From contig JAVGWX010000004.1 in NCBI GenBank assembly GCA_036924085.1, positions 74,279,590 through 74,343,589 of the forward strand: a stretch of DNA of 64,000 nt, written 5' to 3'. Both the position numbers and the translations under genes were made by a program. This DNA comes from Ariolimax columbianus (taxonomy: Eukaryota; Mollusca; Gastropoda; Stylommatophora; Arionidae). Positions 21,204 to 32,389 of this stretch are shown here, piece by piece. The notes beneath the pieces are model-generated. The model made no database searches. It saw only the letters and a program-made list of their open reading frames with translations, and was not told the origin of the DNA. Numbering within the stretch: position 1 is the first letter of the stretch; every line of letters begins with the position of its first letter.

Positions 21204-22165
21204 TGTAGCAGATCCCACTGTTTGCCATAGGGTTATTCTAACTTAGAACATTATTACACTCATCCACATCATTCATGACCACACACTGCAAATAATATAG
21301 CACATTCAGATGGCATATTTATTATTCAATACTCTTACCAGAAAAATGAGTAGTGAAATTACAAACACAATTCATATCATCTTAACTAAATATTCCTATA
21401 TTATATATTTGTAAATATAAATATTAACTAAAGCGGAAATTTTAAGCATTAGCTATTGATGGAATTCTCAACTATCAAAAACCCAGTTCTATTGCCGTAC
21501 ACACATCACACACACACCTAGATCTCACCTAGTCGATCTACTCACTAGCTTAACTCGTTAGGACATACATCGTTTACAAGGTGTCCTGCGTACAACACAC
21601 GTTCAGATTATTTATTAATACAAAATGCCCACACATACCTATTTGAGCAGCTGGCCCCGACTCAATGGCGTATGCTGTTTCAGTCGTCCTGTTCTATCTC
21701 CAACATTCGTACATCAGTCTATCAATCGCTCTTCTATCTAAGTCGGTGAGCTAAACCAGACTCCTATCTACATTCACTCATTCCCTCTCCATGCCAGCCT
21801 GCTTGAGCTAAACTAAGTCTAGTGGTGTATGCACTCAAACAGTATCAGAGCTGACCAATGGATCTCAGGGGGATTGCTCTATTCAGTCGTTATTGGAACG
21901 AATTACTCTGAACACCTGTTACTCATCTATCACAGCAAGCTCTGCTGCCCTCCAGTCTGTCACTCATTCTCCCCTATTTAAATCGGAACGCCAGTGGTCA
22001 GTTACTACCTGTCCACATTCTTTGCCCCAACTCCGTTTTTCTTTGTTGAGACGGTGAGTGACCTTGTCATATAGACCAGACAGAGAGTGACCTTGGCACG
22101 CATTAAGGTATCTTTGTTCTCAGCGTCGTCAACCATATCACCCCTGCCCTAAACTCTCTTGCTCC
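21204..22165. repeat. Right long direct repeat (LTR-like), uninterrupted
   Basis: 962-bp partner of the left repeat, with the empty target site of the rDNA-mosaic insertion near 21967. After the shared end at CACCCCTGCC this copy continues with CTAAACTCTCTTGCTCCGG, as does the diverged copy near 3080-3110, so the true repeat end may lie about 35 bp further on. Confidence 0.65.
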
Positions 22166-22189
22166 GGTTGAAACGGTTACAGTAAAATG

Positions 22190-22470
22190 TTTCCCCCCTC
22201 TGTATTCTACTGGCGGAGGCACGCTCTTTTCCACTCTGGGTCGCAGCCTTTTATGTGATATCAGGATGTATTAACCAGTGCTTGGATGCGTGTGTGGTTG
22301 TTTGTATGTACCTATGCTAGTTAGGGCGCTCTCATAAGTCATCCCAAACAAAGTGCAATGGACGGGCCTCCACCTGAGGGCTAGTACGAAAGTTGTGCAA
22401 GAGTATGATTGTTGGACAGAGTAAAATGAAACAGTGTGAGGTAAGAAGAGAGAGATTGTTCTCAATTGCC
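22190..22470. repeat. ~300-bp interspersed repeat (second copy at 51373-51696)
   Basis: Shares with 51373-51696 the blocks CTACTGGCGGAGGC, TGCTTGGATGC, GTATGTACCTATGCTAG, CAAAGTGCAATGGA and GAAAGTTGTGCAAGAGT. No ORF. The other copy has an 8-bp TSD, so this is a small non-autonomous transposon or SINE. Confidence 0.65.
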
Positions 22471-22880
22471 GTATCATTTTAACGCGCTATGTGAGTAAAT
22501 CATCTTTTCAAAGTATCAACGATTTTACATTTAATTGGTGATAAATATTTGTATTTATTATTATTATTATCATTATCGTTTTAATTTGTTACACTATTGA
22601 TAAGCGGATAGAAAGAAGAGGAAATAAGAAGCAGACTATTGTTGTTATTATTATTATATCGATTTTATCAGTTCCTGTGCAAAATACATAAATAAATATA
22701 TTAATTATATCAAATAACATGCAAAGAAATCAAGAGGGTATTATTTCAACCAAAGAAGGACTGAAGTAAGAACAGGGTTGATTGGTTCCACAGAATCTCT
22801 AGAAGGTATGTTCTGAGTTATAATGATGGAAACCGTTGCTCAGAGTTGTAATAGGGGTACCAAAGTAAATTATATGAATG
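22470..22880. other. No gene recognised
   Basis: AT-rich spacer with ATT/ATA-rich runs at about 22560-22680. Confidence 0.4.
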
Positions 22881-23400
22881 TTCAATGCACATCGGGGAAA
22901 AGACCACTAACAACTCTCCTCCAGCAAGTTCTGTAGTGAGCTGCCCTTACTGCCTCTCTCCAGCAATTCATTTTTGCAGTCTCTTCTTCGGGTGTTTTTT
23001 GGTCTGTCTCTCTTCCTCTTCCCATGTTTGGCCACGTTTGATGGTGATTTCCTTTCAAACCCTATTTCCTAGGTTTGATCTGTTGCTCCACTAGTTGTTG
23101 TTGACTCCTTTCCCATAGGTTTTTAATCTTAACTTGACATTAGTCTTTATTTCTCTGGGATTCCAAATATTCTTCAGTAACTGGAAACATGGCCGTTCCT
23201 TTCTAATTCTAGCCCTCACATCTGTGTCCCCCGAAGTATCAATGATGCTGCCCAAATATGTTAAGATTTCCACCTCATTCACTGTCCGCCGTCAGAGCGC
23301 GTGACTGGCTCTTTGCTTTAATGTCTTGTTTTTAAACAACTTGGTTTTCTTCTTGTTAAAATGTAGTCCCAGTTTTCCTGAATGCTCACTCAGCGTATTT
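22880..23400 (-). pseudogene. LINE E fragment: RT C-terminus
   Basis: The reverse strand at 23282-23091 reads NEVEILTYLGSIIDTSGDTD, VRARIRKERPCF, LLKNIWNPREIKTNVKLRL, the region after the RT core. About 22920-23080 continues, after rearrangement, with a basic KHGKRKRDRPKNTRRRD tail. Upstream near 23300-23370 a lysine-rich KKKTKLFKNK segment fits the KT box after FADD. The catalytic core is absent. Confidence 0.7.
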
Positions 23401-24159
23401 AGTTTTTCTTGCATCTGGATACGGCTTTATAACATCATATTTCTAATTAATGAAGCATAATCAACAATATTAAATAAATTGCCTTATTAGTCACTTTCAA
23501 ATTCAACATTTTCTGTTATAATATTTCACACTTTCAATCCTTAAACTTGCATGTTTACATGCACATACTTCCACATTTTGATTCGGTTTTTTTAAAAGAA
23601 ACAAAAAATAAATATTATTATGCCCAGCACTTCTTCTTCTTCCTACGCTGTCAAACGTCAACCTTTATTTTTTCGAAAAAGCAGCGTTCATCCTGAGGCT
23701 GTCGACACTGCCATAGAGCTTGTCTAGTGTTGCCACTGGTGATGGCCACATCTGCTTTCTCTGATCCTCGTTTATCGGGCAGTTTTGCAGCAAATGTGCA
23801 GCGGTCATTTTCCCGGTATGATAGCAGACAGAGGTAAAGAGCGAGGCAAGAGTGCATTTAACCAGGGGACAAGCCTGGCCATGGCACGGAGATTTTGTTC
23901 GCCTGGTGTGTGGACATATCTCATGATCAAGGGTTGAGTCTCAACAGTTCGCAGTGAGGTCGCTGCTCTACTGCTTACGACACCCCGACCGAAAACTAAG
24001 TCTTCTACTAGTCGTTTCACACCTCATCGCCGTATGGGGTGAATATCGAGCAGCTTCCCGCCCGCTTTGATCGGTGGACGGCATATACCTCTTAATGCGG
24101 TTCGACCAGGTCGGGCTGAGACGCGAGCCCCAGGTCCCAACCATATCGTAACCTCCCAT

Positions 24160-24535
24160 CGCAGTGGTGCTTAGAGGCGTTCGGCAGTTATCCCTCCAAT
24201 TGTAGCCTCGCACCATTGGCTTATCAGCCAAGCACGTGGACCAAATGTCTGCGACCTGCGATTCCTCTCAAATTGACCATTATTACCGTAGCAACGCCCT
24301 GTCATTAGTAGGGTAAAACTGACCTGTCTTCCGAGGGTCTAATACCAGCACCCGTTCACTATTAGACCCAATGAATCAATAGAGGGCTTTTTATTCAGTC
24401 AATGACCAAGCGTCTGGAACCTGCGATTCCTCTAGGGTTAAGCAGGATTACCGTAGCAACGCTATTTCATTAAGAGGATAAAACTGACCTGTCTTCCGTG
24501 GGTCTAATTCCAGCACAAGTTCCCTATTAGACCCA
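24160..24535 (-). pseudogene. 28S rRNA pseudogene fragments in mosaic copy 2
   Basis: Two blocks of the AGACCC..TTCC.TATTAGACCCAA type (about 24330-24370 and 24500-24535, reverse complement) and the 28S end phrases CAAGCACGTGGACCAAATGTC, CACCATTGGCTTATCAGC and CTTAGAGGCGTTC. Same chimeric order as copy 1 but one module fewer. Confidence 0.8.
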
Positions 24536-24564
24536 ACGAAAGATCTCTCAGTCTATCAGTCATT

Positions 24565-24797
24565 TTACAGTGTTGGCGTGTTGAGTCAAATTAAGCCGCA
24601 GGCTCCACTCCTGGTAGTGCCTTTCCGTCAATCCCTTTAAGTTTTAGCTTTGCAACCCTTCTTTCCCCGGAACCCAAACACTTTGGTTTTCCGGAAGCTG
24701 CCCGCAGAGTCATCGAAGCAACTCCTGCGGATCGCTAGTCGGCATCGTTTATGGTCAGAACTACGACGGTATCTGATCATCTTCGCGCCTCTAGCAG
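24565..24797 (-). pseudogene. 18S rRNA pseudogene fragment in mosaic copy 2
   Basis: Reverse complement of the conserved 18S stretch (AGAGGCGCGAAG, GATCAGATACCGTCG, CATAAACGATGCCGACTAG, TTAATTTGACTCAACACG). It shares the copy 1 features: the same start near AGAGG, the GTCG variant after ATACC and the same small deletion after CAACACG. Both copies therefore derive from one master. Confidence 0.85.
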
Positions 24798-24810
24798 AAA
24801 GTGCTGATAC

Positions 24811-25146
24811 TTGGACATCGACAAATTGGACTGTCTTCCCTCTGAGATTTTTAACAGATACATCCACATCCACCCCTTCGATATCATTATACCTTTAAAA
24901 GCAACAGATTGTATACGAACTACAACTGAGGAAACGTGTGCTTTTGTCCAGAAGGAATTGGGCTGCAAGTTCACAGCTAAAGGGCTTATATCATCCCCAT
25001 CACCTTTGTTCTCCAAAAGTAAGTCAGCTTCTAATTTACACATGGTAGTCTGGAGCGTGTTGATAATGGGTATCGCACCCGGCACCTTTGTCGTGCGAAA
25101 CAACCGCTTTAACAACATTGCCACTCAGGTGCTGGCGCGTAAGTAA
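24811..25146 (+). other. Unrecognised 111-aa ORF, possibly a retroelement ORF1 remnant
   Basis: Open from ATG to stop just beyond the 5' end of mosaic copy 2. It shows no motif I can name. The stretch IRTTTEETCAFVQKELGCKF is protein-like and vaguely recalls ORF1/Gag-type proteins. Both strands are open, so it may be chance. Confidence 0.2.
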
Positions 25147-25149
25147 AGT

Positions 25150-26870
25150 GTTAGTATTATTCAGAAAGGATTCTTCCTTTGACTCTAATAGAATATTCAT
25201 CATTTTAAAATGTGAACACACCTACAAATATTGTATGTCTCCCACTTCTTAAGACCAGAGAGATGTCAATCCCACTTGAAAACCTTTTTGGCTGATAGTT
25301 TGAGGCAACATTAGCCCACAGTCGAGCCACTTGTAAGAGTCCTCGTTGTTTTACCAACCAACGAGGTACAAATCTCACCATCTCAAACAAAATGAGACCT
25401 GGAGTTGACAAAACTGTTTTGAAGAGGTGCCACGTAAACAAATGTAGTAGCCAAGTGTAGTCCTGGAAGAAGACTTTCTTGTATGATTGTGCAATATGTC
25501 AGAGACCATCAGTGAGTTGTTCTTGAAAATGTGAATTCTAGATGCGCAAATATCAGTTTATTTTCAAAGTAATTCGTTGATACACGTGTTAGACGAAACT
25601 GAATGAGTAAATACGACACTGATTATGATTGTTCGTGCTCTGTATTAGAACCGAGCCTCACATTCTTCCTTCTGCTGATTCAATGTTTGAGACACACAAA
25701 GATGGGAACATAGATGACGCTAGAGTTGAGTTTAATGTTCATTTCACTTCTGTTATAACAGCATAATAGTGGGCTTGCATTTGAACTTGTCGTTTTAGGG
25801 AGTCTGTCGTATTACTTTGTTTAGGTCAAGGAAGTCCATTTAATTTCGTTGCCCAATAAATAACCCTGGAAGCAAATGGCTAATTTACGAGTGTCATTTT
25901 AATAATCTGATTTCATTTTGAGATCTAAAAATAAAGCATTAGAACAACGACTCAGTCAGCGAAATGTGAATCTGTTCGTGCATCATGTTTTTTGCTGTTG
26001 TAATGTAACGATTATTTCCTTTCATTGTATCGGCCCTACACGTGTTTTATTTTTCATGTGTAATTTTCTGTGCGTGTTTTCATTACAACTGAAATTATAA
26101 AAACCTTTGAGGAATTTGGCGTTGATACGATTACAGAGCTGTGCAACAACATATATAAAGCGGAGTTGGCGGAGGATCGTAACTAAACTCGCAATCTTCG
26201 CTCGGTGAAGCATACAAGGTCCTCGCTCGGTGAAGTATACAAGGTCCTCGCTCGGTGAACTATACATGGTTGGCCGGTAGAACATGTTACTAAGCTCACA
26301 TGATATACAGATAAACCTTTGTGGAGATGGTCAGCATGTTGGTATTCCAAGACACATACATCAACTAAATGTGTAAGAGTGAGAGCAAGTCACTAAGTAG
26401 GTCACAAAATGATATAGAATAGCTGAAAAATGTAGCTAGTAGTTTTTAACGGTGTCATTAGGTGACAGCAACATTGAGGGGTTTTATTTACTTTAGGTAC
26501 AATCTATATTAGAATAATATAAAAAGTTAAGGATTTGTATATTTATAAATGTATCGATATAACCACATATAATTTACACATAGGTGTCAATTTTTATATG
26601 CATAATCACGGAGATAGTTTTGAAAACTACTTAAATATGTAGGAAGCTTGTAAGCTAACGTGCAGTGACCGAGAGTGGAAACAGCCAGACATCTTTGTTT
26701 CAATACCTATATTGCCACGATCAACGCATTCACCTCTTTACAAATCCATATCTTGGAGACATCGATTTCAAACACGGTATGCGCACAATATCTGACGTCA
26801 TAAATAACAGTTTCGAAATCAAATTTTACAGACATTATTACCAGAAACACTATAGCTACGTTGTCACAAG
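25150..26870. other. No gene recognised; short 25-bp tandem repeat
   Basis: AT-rich. Three tandem copies of a 25-bp unit (CTCGCTCGGTGAAG.ATACA) lie at about 26198-26272. A TGACGTCA palindrome is at 26793-26800. Other short ORFs show no motifs. Confidence 0.45.
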
Positions 26871-26875
26871 CAATA

Positions 26876-26992
26876 CTATTATTACTGCTGCTACTACTAC
26901 TACTACTACTCCTGCTACTACTACTACTACTTTTACTACTACTACTTCTAATACTATGATGACTATTACCGTTGTCACTACTACTACTGTTG
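26876..26992. repeat. (TAC)n microsatellite at duplication start
   Basis: Interrupted TAC/ACT trinucleotide run, present again at 33572-33688. The duplication breakpoint lies at its left edge. Confidence 0.85.
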
Positions 26993-27089
26993 CTACTGCA
27001 AAACACATTAATACAAAAAGCATTATACTAAGAAGATCTAGATCATGGATGGGCAGCCTTTCACACACTAAGAGCCAGACCTGAAATAA

Positions 27090-27815
27090 AATTGGGTAAA
27101 GCAGAAGTCCGGCGATTCTCATCTATTAAAACCGTTCTATACATTACGCTGGTCCACACAGCATTGTTGTCCATGGTCACACAGTGCAGTGCACCAATGA
27201 ATTCACATACCTGGGGAGTTCTTTTTTCATCCGAGGGACGCAATGCGCCTGACATGTTAAAGCGGATCGGGCTTGTTGCTTCCGGTATGAACAACTTTCG
27301 CCGGGTGTGGAAAAATGGCAGACTATCTCGGATCCAAAATTCCTATTTATCAGACGTGTGTGATTTCTGTCCTCCTGTATGGCCCAGAGACTTTGTCCTA
27401 CTTTAACAGGACATATTAAGACTGGATGCCTTTCATATGTGCAGCCAGGAACGCATCCTCAGTATCCAGTGGTTCGATCTCGTCCGTAATGTCGAGGTGT
27501 CTGCAGAGACGAGTCTTCCCTCCGCCTCGGACACTCTGGTCCGCCGCCGCCGCCTGTCTCTGTTTGGTCACGTGGTCCCACTGAATGGGGAAGTTCCGGC
27601 TCACCAGATAACATCCAAATCAGCTACGTATAACAACGGTCTGCCACCGGCCGGATGGAGGCGTCGGAGAGGACGCCCCTGTTCTACATGGCTCCGACAA
27701 AAAGCAGTCTCTGCTTAAGCCTAGGACGAGGTTTTGCTACACAAACCCTCAGCAGTTGGGCGTGGTAGTGGTCGATTGACGCAAAGGGCTCTAGTTGCCT
27801 AGGAGAACATTATTA
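27090..27815 (+). pseudogene. LINE H C-terminal fragment with (ATT)n tail, copy 1
   Basis: The forward strand reads CSAPMNSHTWGVLFSSEGR, NAPDMLKRIGLVASGMNNFRRVW, then after frameshift LRLDAFHMCSQERILSIQW, FDLVRNVEVSAETSLPS, RRRRLSLFGHVVPLNGEVPAH and AGWRRRRGRPCSTWLRQ. This is the post-catalytic region and basic tail common in non-LTR RT proteins. A short 3' UTR ends in ATTATTATTAT at about 27808-27818, the presumed element end. The catalytic core is missing. Confidence 0.75.
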
Positions 27816-27889
27816 TTATTATACATTACTCAATTTGTATACACAAGCTAGTGTAATGTAGAAATCATATTGCTTAGGGAAAGTAGAAG

Positions 27890-27988
27890 ACGAAGAGGAG
27901 TGTGGAAAGAAAGGGAGATAGAGGGGTGGGAGAGACAGAGAGAGACAAAGAGAAAGAGAGAGAGAGATAGATAGATAGAGAGAGAGAT
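27890..27988. repeat. GA-rich / (GATA)n microsatellite (also at 34586-34684)
   Basis: Purine-rich tract with AGAGAG and GATAGATAGATA runs, present in both 6.7-kb copies. Confidence 0.8.
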
Positions 27989-28220
27989 TTGTAATAAACT
28001 ATAAATAGTTAGCTTACATATTTAATGAGAGGGTGTTGCTTGAACTTCCAGCACAAGCCTGTCCAAATCTGGTCTGGCTAACTGCAATCCTCAGTATGTT
28101 TCCTAGATGTTCGTCAGTGTATTAAAAAAAAACATTAGACCACTTCATTTTTTTGTTAAATTGTTCACAGACATACTACAACTAGACAGTGAAGCCACAT
28201 TTTGGGCATTTGATGAGATG

Positions 28221-28500
28221 TTATTGTTGCGAATGCCTACAAAGAGTAGGTTTTACTCTTTTGTGCGCCTTGAAAAGGACGTTAGTGGCGGGTTGCAGTA
28301 GCTGTCCTCACATCTCGAACGAGCTAATGGTGGGCCGGGGTTCTCCAGGCGGTTGTATTATGCTTAGCTTCACCTGCGTGTCGCTCACTACTACGAGAAC
28401 CTCGTCGATCCTTCACTCCGTTAACCAGGTTGCATGAAAACAGCTCGTGTCCAGGGAGGGCTACGAGGAAGCCGAGGTGAGAGTCTTGGCCAGTATAGTT
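28221..28500 (-). mobile_element. SINE-1 copy in duplication copy 1
   Basis: Reverse complement of the 693-1048 element, from the shortened tail (TTATTGTTG, left end) through GAGTAGGTTTTACTCTTTTGTG, GGCGGGTTGCAGTAGC, GTTCTCCAGGCGGTTGT and CCGAGGTGAGAGTCTTGG. Its 5' end runs straight into the 37-bp tandem array. Confidence 0.75.
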
Positions 28501-28987
28501 TGCCTGACCCTGAATAACATGTCTGATCAGTATATTTTGCCTGACCCTGACTAACATGTCTGATCAGTATGTTGTGCCTGACCCTGACTAACATGTCTGA
28601 TCAGTATGTTGGGCCTGACCCTGACTAACATGTCTGATCAGTATGTTGTGCCTGACCCTGACTAACATGTCTGATCAGTATGTTGTGCCTGGCCCTGACT
28701 AACATGTCTGATCAGTATGTTGTGCCTGACCCTGACTAACATGTCTGATCAGTATGGTGTGCCTGGCCCTGACTAACATGTCTGATCAGTATGTTGTGCC
28801 TGACCCTGACTAACATGTCTGATCAGTATGTTGGGCCTGACCCTGACTAACATGTCTGATCAGTATGTTGGGCCTGACCCTGACTAACATGTCTGATCAG
28901 TATATTTTGCCTGACCCTGACTAACATGTCTGATCAGTATGTTGGGCCTGACCCTGACTAACATGTCTGATCAGTATGTTGTGCCTG
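28498..28987. repeat. 37-bp minisatellite, ~13 copies (copy 1)
   Basis: Unit of 37 bp with core CCTGACCCTGACTAACATGT followed by CTGATCAGTATGTTGTG. Variants differ at a few positions (ATTTTG, GGTGTG, TTGGG endings; CCTGGCCC). A single unit exists within the 5' part of SINE-1 at about 745-775 (reverse complement). Confidence 0.95.
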
Positions 28988-28989
28988 AT

Positions 28990-29785
28990 CAGACGTTAGT
29001 CTTCCCGTTTTTACTTGACGGTGCTATTGTGTGAAAACTGATTATCATCTTTCAGCGCCTTTCTATTAAAATAGAGTATGCCTACTGCCCCCCACCTCCT
29101 CCCCACTCATCAACCCTTCCTCTTACCCATACCGATATTAAAGACAAACCTGCATCACCTTTTTATGTTCAATAAACGCGTGGCCTGAGTTTCTCATCAT
29201 CACAGATGCCGATATCCTCTTCGTCTGTCTGAGTTGGTTTCGAACACGAGCTCAACCGGCATGATTGAAGATTTGCTCAAATCATATACCTTTTGTTGGC
29301 TTTGTTTAGCAATTCGTTGCTATTTTGATTTAATTTCTGTGAACATGTAAGAGCTATTGATATTGTTTAACTCAAGGACTGAAATGTATAGTATTTTTCA
29401 ATCAGACTCGAGGGCCGCTGTGTGCCACCTTCCTGACCTAGACCATTAGTCAAACATTTTCTACAGACGAGTATGACATGTATTCTTGCTGTGGCCTAGT
29501 GATTGAGCTTACCGTTATGTCCTATCAGAATAAATCATAAATACCCTCTTTTCTGGGCTTTTTTAGGCGTTTTTCATTTTTACAATAGTTCTATTTTATT
29601 GGTCAATCTCATAAAGGAACATGATTTTCTGGGCTTTCTAACTTCAATCAATTGCTGGACGTCTTAATTAAGTAATTCAACACGAACATGATGTTGCTGA
29701 AGTGTTACTCCCTAAATGAAGACACGTCAACATGTCATATCTTTTGTGTATTACGTCTCCTAAACGTGTTCGCAGATTTAAAGTA
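28990..29785. other. No gene recognised (repeated at 35686-36481)
   Basis: Unique-looking spacer between two minisatellites. No motif-bearing ORF. Confidence 0.4.
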
Positions 29786-29787
29786 GA

Positions 29788-32333
29788 CGACTGTGTAGCA
29801 TAGACTGTATAGCATAGACTGTGTAGCAGAGTGTGTAGCATAGACTGTGTAGCATAGAGTGTGTAGCATAGACTGTGTTGCATAGAGTGTGTAGCATAGA
29901 CTGTGTAGCATAGAGTATGTAGCATAGACTGTGTAGCATATAGTGTGTACCATAGAGTGTGTAGCATAGACTGTGTAGTTTATGTAGCATAGAGTGTGTA
30001 GCATAGACTTGGTAGCACAGAGTGTGTAGCATAGAATGTGTAGCAGAGAGTGTGTAGCATAGACTGTGTAGTATAGATTGTGTAGCATAGACTGTGTAGC
30101 ATAGAGTGTGTAGCATAGACTGTGTAGTTTATGTAGATGAGATTGTGTAGCACAGAGTATGTAGGATAGACTGTGTATTTCATGTAGCATAGAGTGTGTA
30201 GCATAGAATGTGTAGCACAGAGTGTGTAGCATAGACTGTGTAGCATAGACTGTGTAGCATAGAGTGTGTAGCATAGACTGTGTAGCATACAGTCTGTAAC
30301 ATATAATGTTTAGTTTAGACTATGTGGCATTGACTGTGTAGCATAGAGTGTGTAGCATAAAGTGTGTACCATAGAGTGTGTAGCATAGACTGTGTAGGTT
30401 ATGTAGTATAGAGTGTGTAGCATACACTGTGTAGCATAGAATGTGTAGCACAGAGTGTGTAGCATAGACTGTGTAGCATAGATTGTGTAGCATAGACTGT
30501 GTAGCATAGACTGTGTAGCATAGATTGTGTACCATAGAGTTTGTAGCATAGACTGTATCGTTTATGTAGCTTAGATTGTGTAGCAAAGAATGTGTAGCAT
30601 AGAGTGTGTAACATAGACTGGATAGCACAGACTGTGTAGCATAGAGTGTGTAGCATAGACTGTGTTGCATAGAGTGTGTAGCATATACTGTGTTGCATAG
30701 ACTGTGTAGTTAAGACTGTGTAGTTTATGTAGCATAGAATTTGTAGCACAGCGTGTGTAGCATAAACTGTGTAGTATGAACTGTGTAGTTTATGTAGAAT
30801 AAAGTGTGTAGCATAGAGTGTATAGCATAGACTTTGTAGTTTATGTAGCACATAGTGTGTAGCACAGACTGTATAACATAGTGTGAAGCATAGACTGTGT
30901 AGCATAGAGTGTGTAGCATAGACTGTGTTGCATAGAGTGTGTAGCATAGACTGTGTAGCACAGAGTGTGTAGCATACACTGTGTAGCATAGAATGTGTAG
31001 CACAGAGTGTGTAGCATAGACTGTGTAGCATAGACTATGTGGCATTAACTGTGTAGCATAGAGTGTGTAGCATAAAGTTTGTACCATAGGGTGTGTAGCA
31101 TGGACTTTGTAGTTTATGTAGAATAGTCTGTGTAGCATAGGCTGTGTAGCACAGAGTGTGTAGCATACACTGTGTAGCATAGAATGTGTAGCACAGAGTG
31201 TGTAGCATAGACTGTGTAGTATAGATTGTGTAGCATAGACTGTGTAGCATAGAGTGTGTAGCATAGACTGTGTAGTTTATGTAGCATAGATTGTGTAGCA
31301 CAGAGTATGTAGCATAGACTGTATATTTCATGTAGCATAGAGTGTGTAGCATAGACTGTATAGCACATAGTGTGTAGTATAGAGTGTGTAGCATAAACTG
31401 TGTAGCACAGAGTGTGTAGCATAGACTGTGTAGCATAGAGTGTGTAGCATAGACTGTGTAGCATAGGGTGTGTAGCATAGACTGTGTAGCATAGGCTGTG
31501 TAATTTAGACTATGTGGCATTAACTGTGTAGCATAGAGTGTGTAGCATAAAGTTTGTACCATAGAGTGTGTAGCATAGACTGTGTAGTTTATGTAGAATA
31601 GTCTGTGTAGCATAGGCTGTGTAGCATAGACTGTATAGCATGGACTGTATAGCATACACTGTAAAACATGGTGTGTAGCATAGACTGCAAAGCATAGAGT
31701 GTGTAGCATAGAGTGTGTAGCATAGACTATGTAGCATATATTATGTAGCATAGACTGTATAGCATAGAGTGTGTAACATAGAGTGTGTAGCATAGAGTGT
31801 GTAGCATAGAGTGTGTAGCATAGACTATGTAGCATAGATTATGTAGCATAGACTGTATAGCATAGACTGTGTAGCATAGAGTGTGTAACATAGAGTACGT
31901 AGCATAAAGAATGTATCATAAAGTGTGTAGCATAGAGTGTGTAGGATAGACTATGTAGCATAGATTATGTAGCATAGACTGTATAGCATAGACTGTGTAG
32001 CATAGAGTGTGTAACATAGAGTGCGTAGCATAAAGTGTGTATCATAAAGTGTGTAGCATAGAGTGTGCAGGATATAGTGTGTAGTTTATGTAGCATAGAG
32101 TGTGTAGCATAGACTGTGTAGTAAAGACTGTGTAACATAGAGTGTGTAGCATAGCGTGTGTAGCACGGACTGTGTAGCATAGAGTGTGTAACACGGACTG
32201 TGTAGCATAGAGTGTGTAGCATAGAGTATGTAGCACAGAATGTGTAACATAGAGTGTGTAGTATAGACTGTGTAGCATACACTGTGTAGCATAGACTGTG
32301 TAGCAAAAAGTGTGTAGCATAGACTGTGTAGCA
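29788..32333. repeat. 14-bp minisatellite, ~180 units, with higher-order structure (copy 1)
   Basis: About 2.55 kb of the 14-mers TAGCATAGACTGTG and TAGCATAGAGTGTG, often alternating, with many variants (TAGCACAGAGTGTG, TAGCATAGAATGTG). Interspersed phrases such as GTAGTTTATGTAGCATAG and TATGTGGCATTAACTG recur at larger spacing (TATGTGGCATT near 30320, 31029 and 31511). The reverse strand has no stop in any frame for the consensus, which produces long artefactual ORFs with a 14-residue period (LCYTVYATQSMLHS). Confidence 0.95.
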
Positions 32334-32389
32334 ATTGAGACGAGAAGTAGCATGATAAAGTGTAGAAAAGATCATCAGACGAAGTTACG

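Larger units (their letters stand above)
23632..24800 (-). mobile_element. 18S/28S rDNA-mosaic retroelement, copy 2, with LINE B 3' tail
   Basis: Reverse-strand homologue of the element at 15853-17436. From its 5' end (about 24797) it has the 18S block, two 18S-to-28S joins, the 28S 3' portion, the same CCCCTGGTTAAATGCACT..TGC and CTCTTTACCTCT phrases, and then joins (about 23825) directly to the last 190 bp of LINE B, ending in the (GAA)n tail at about 23632. It lacks the copy 1 segment between about 16935 and 17410. I did not find a convincing TSD. Confidence 0.8.

Noticed and set aside
23968..24231. 87-codon reverse ORF
   Set aside because: It lies in the 28S-derived part of the rDNA mosaic and is not protein coding.
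24637..24898. ORFs of 78-82 codons on both strands
   Set aside because: They are translations of 18S rRNA sequence.
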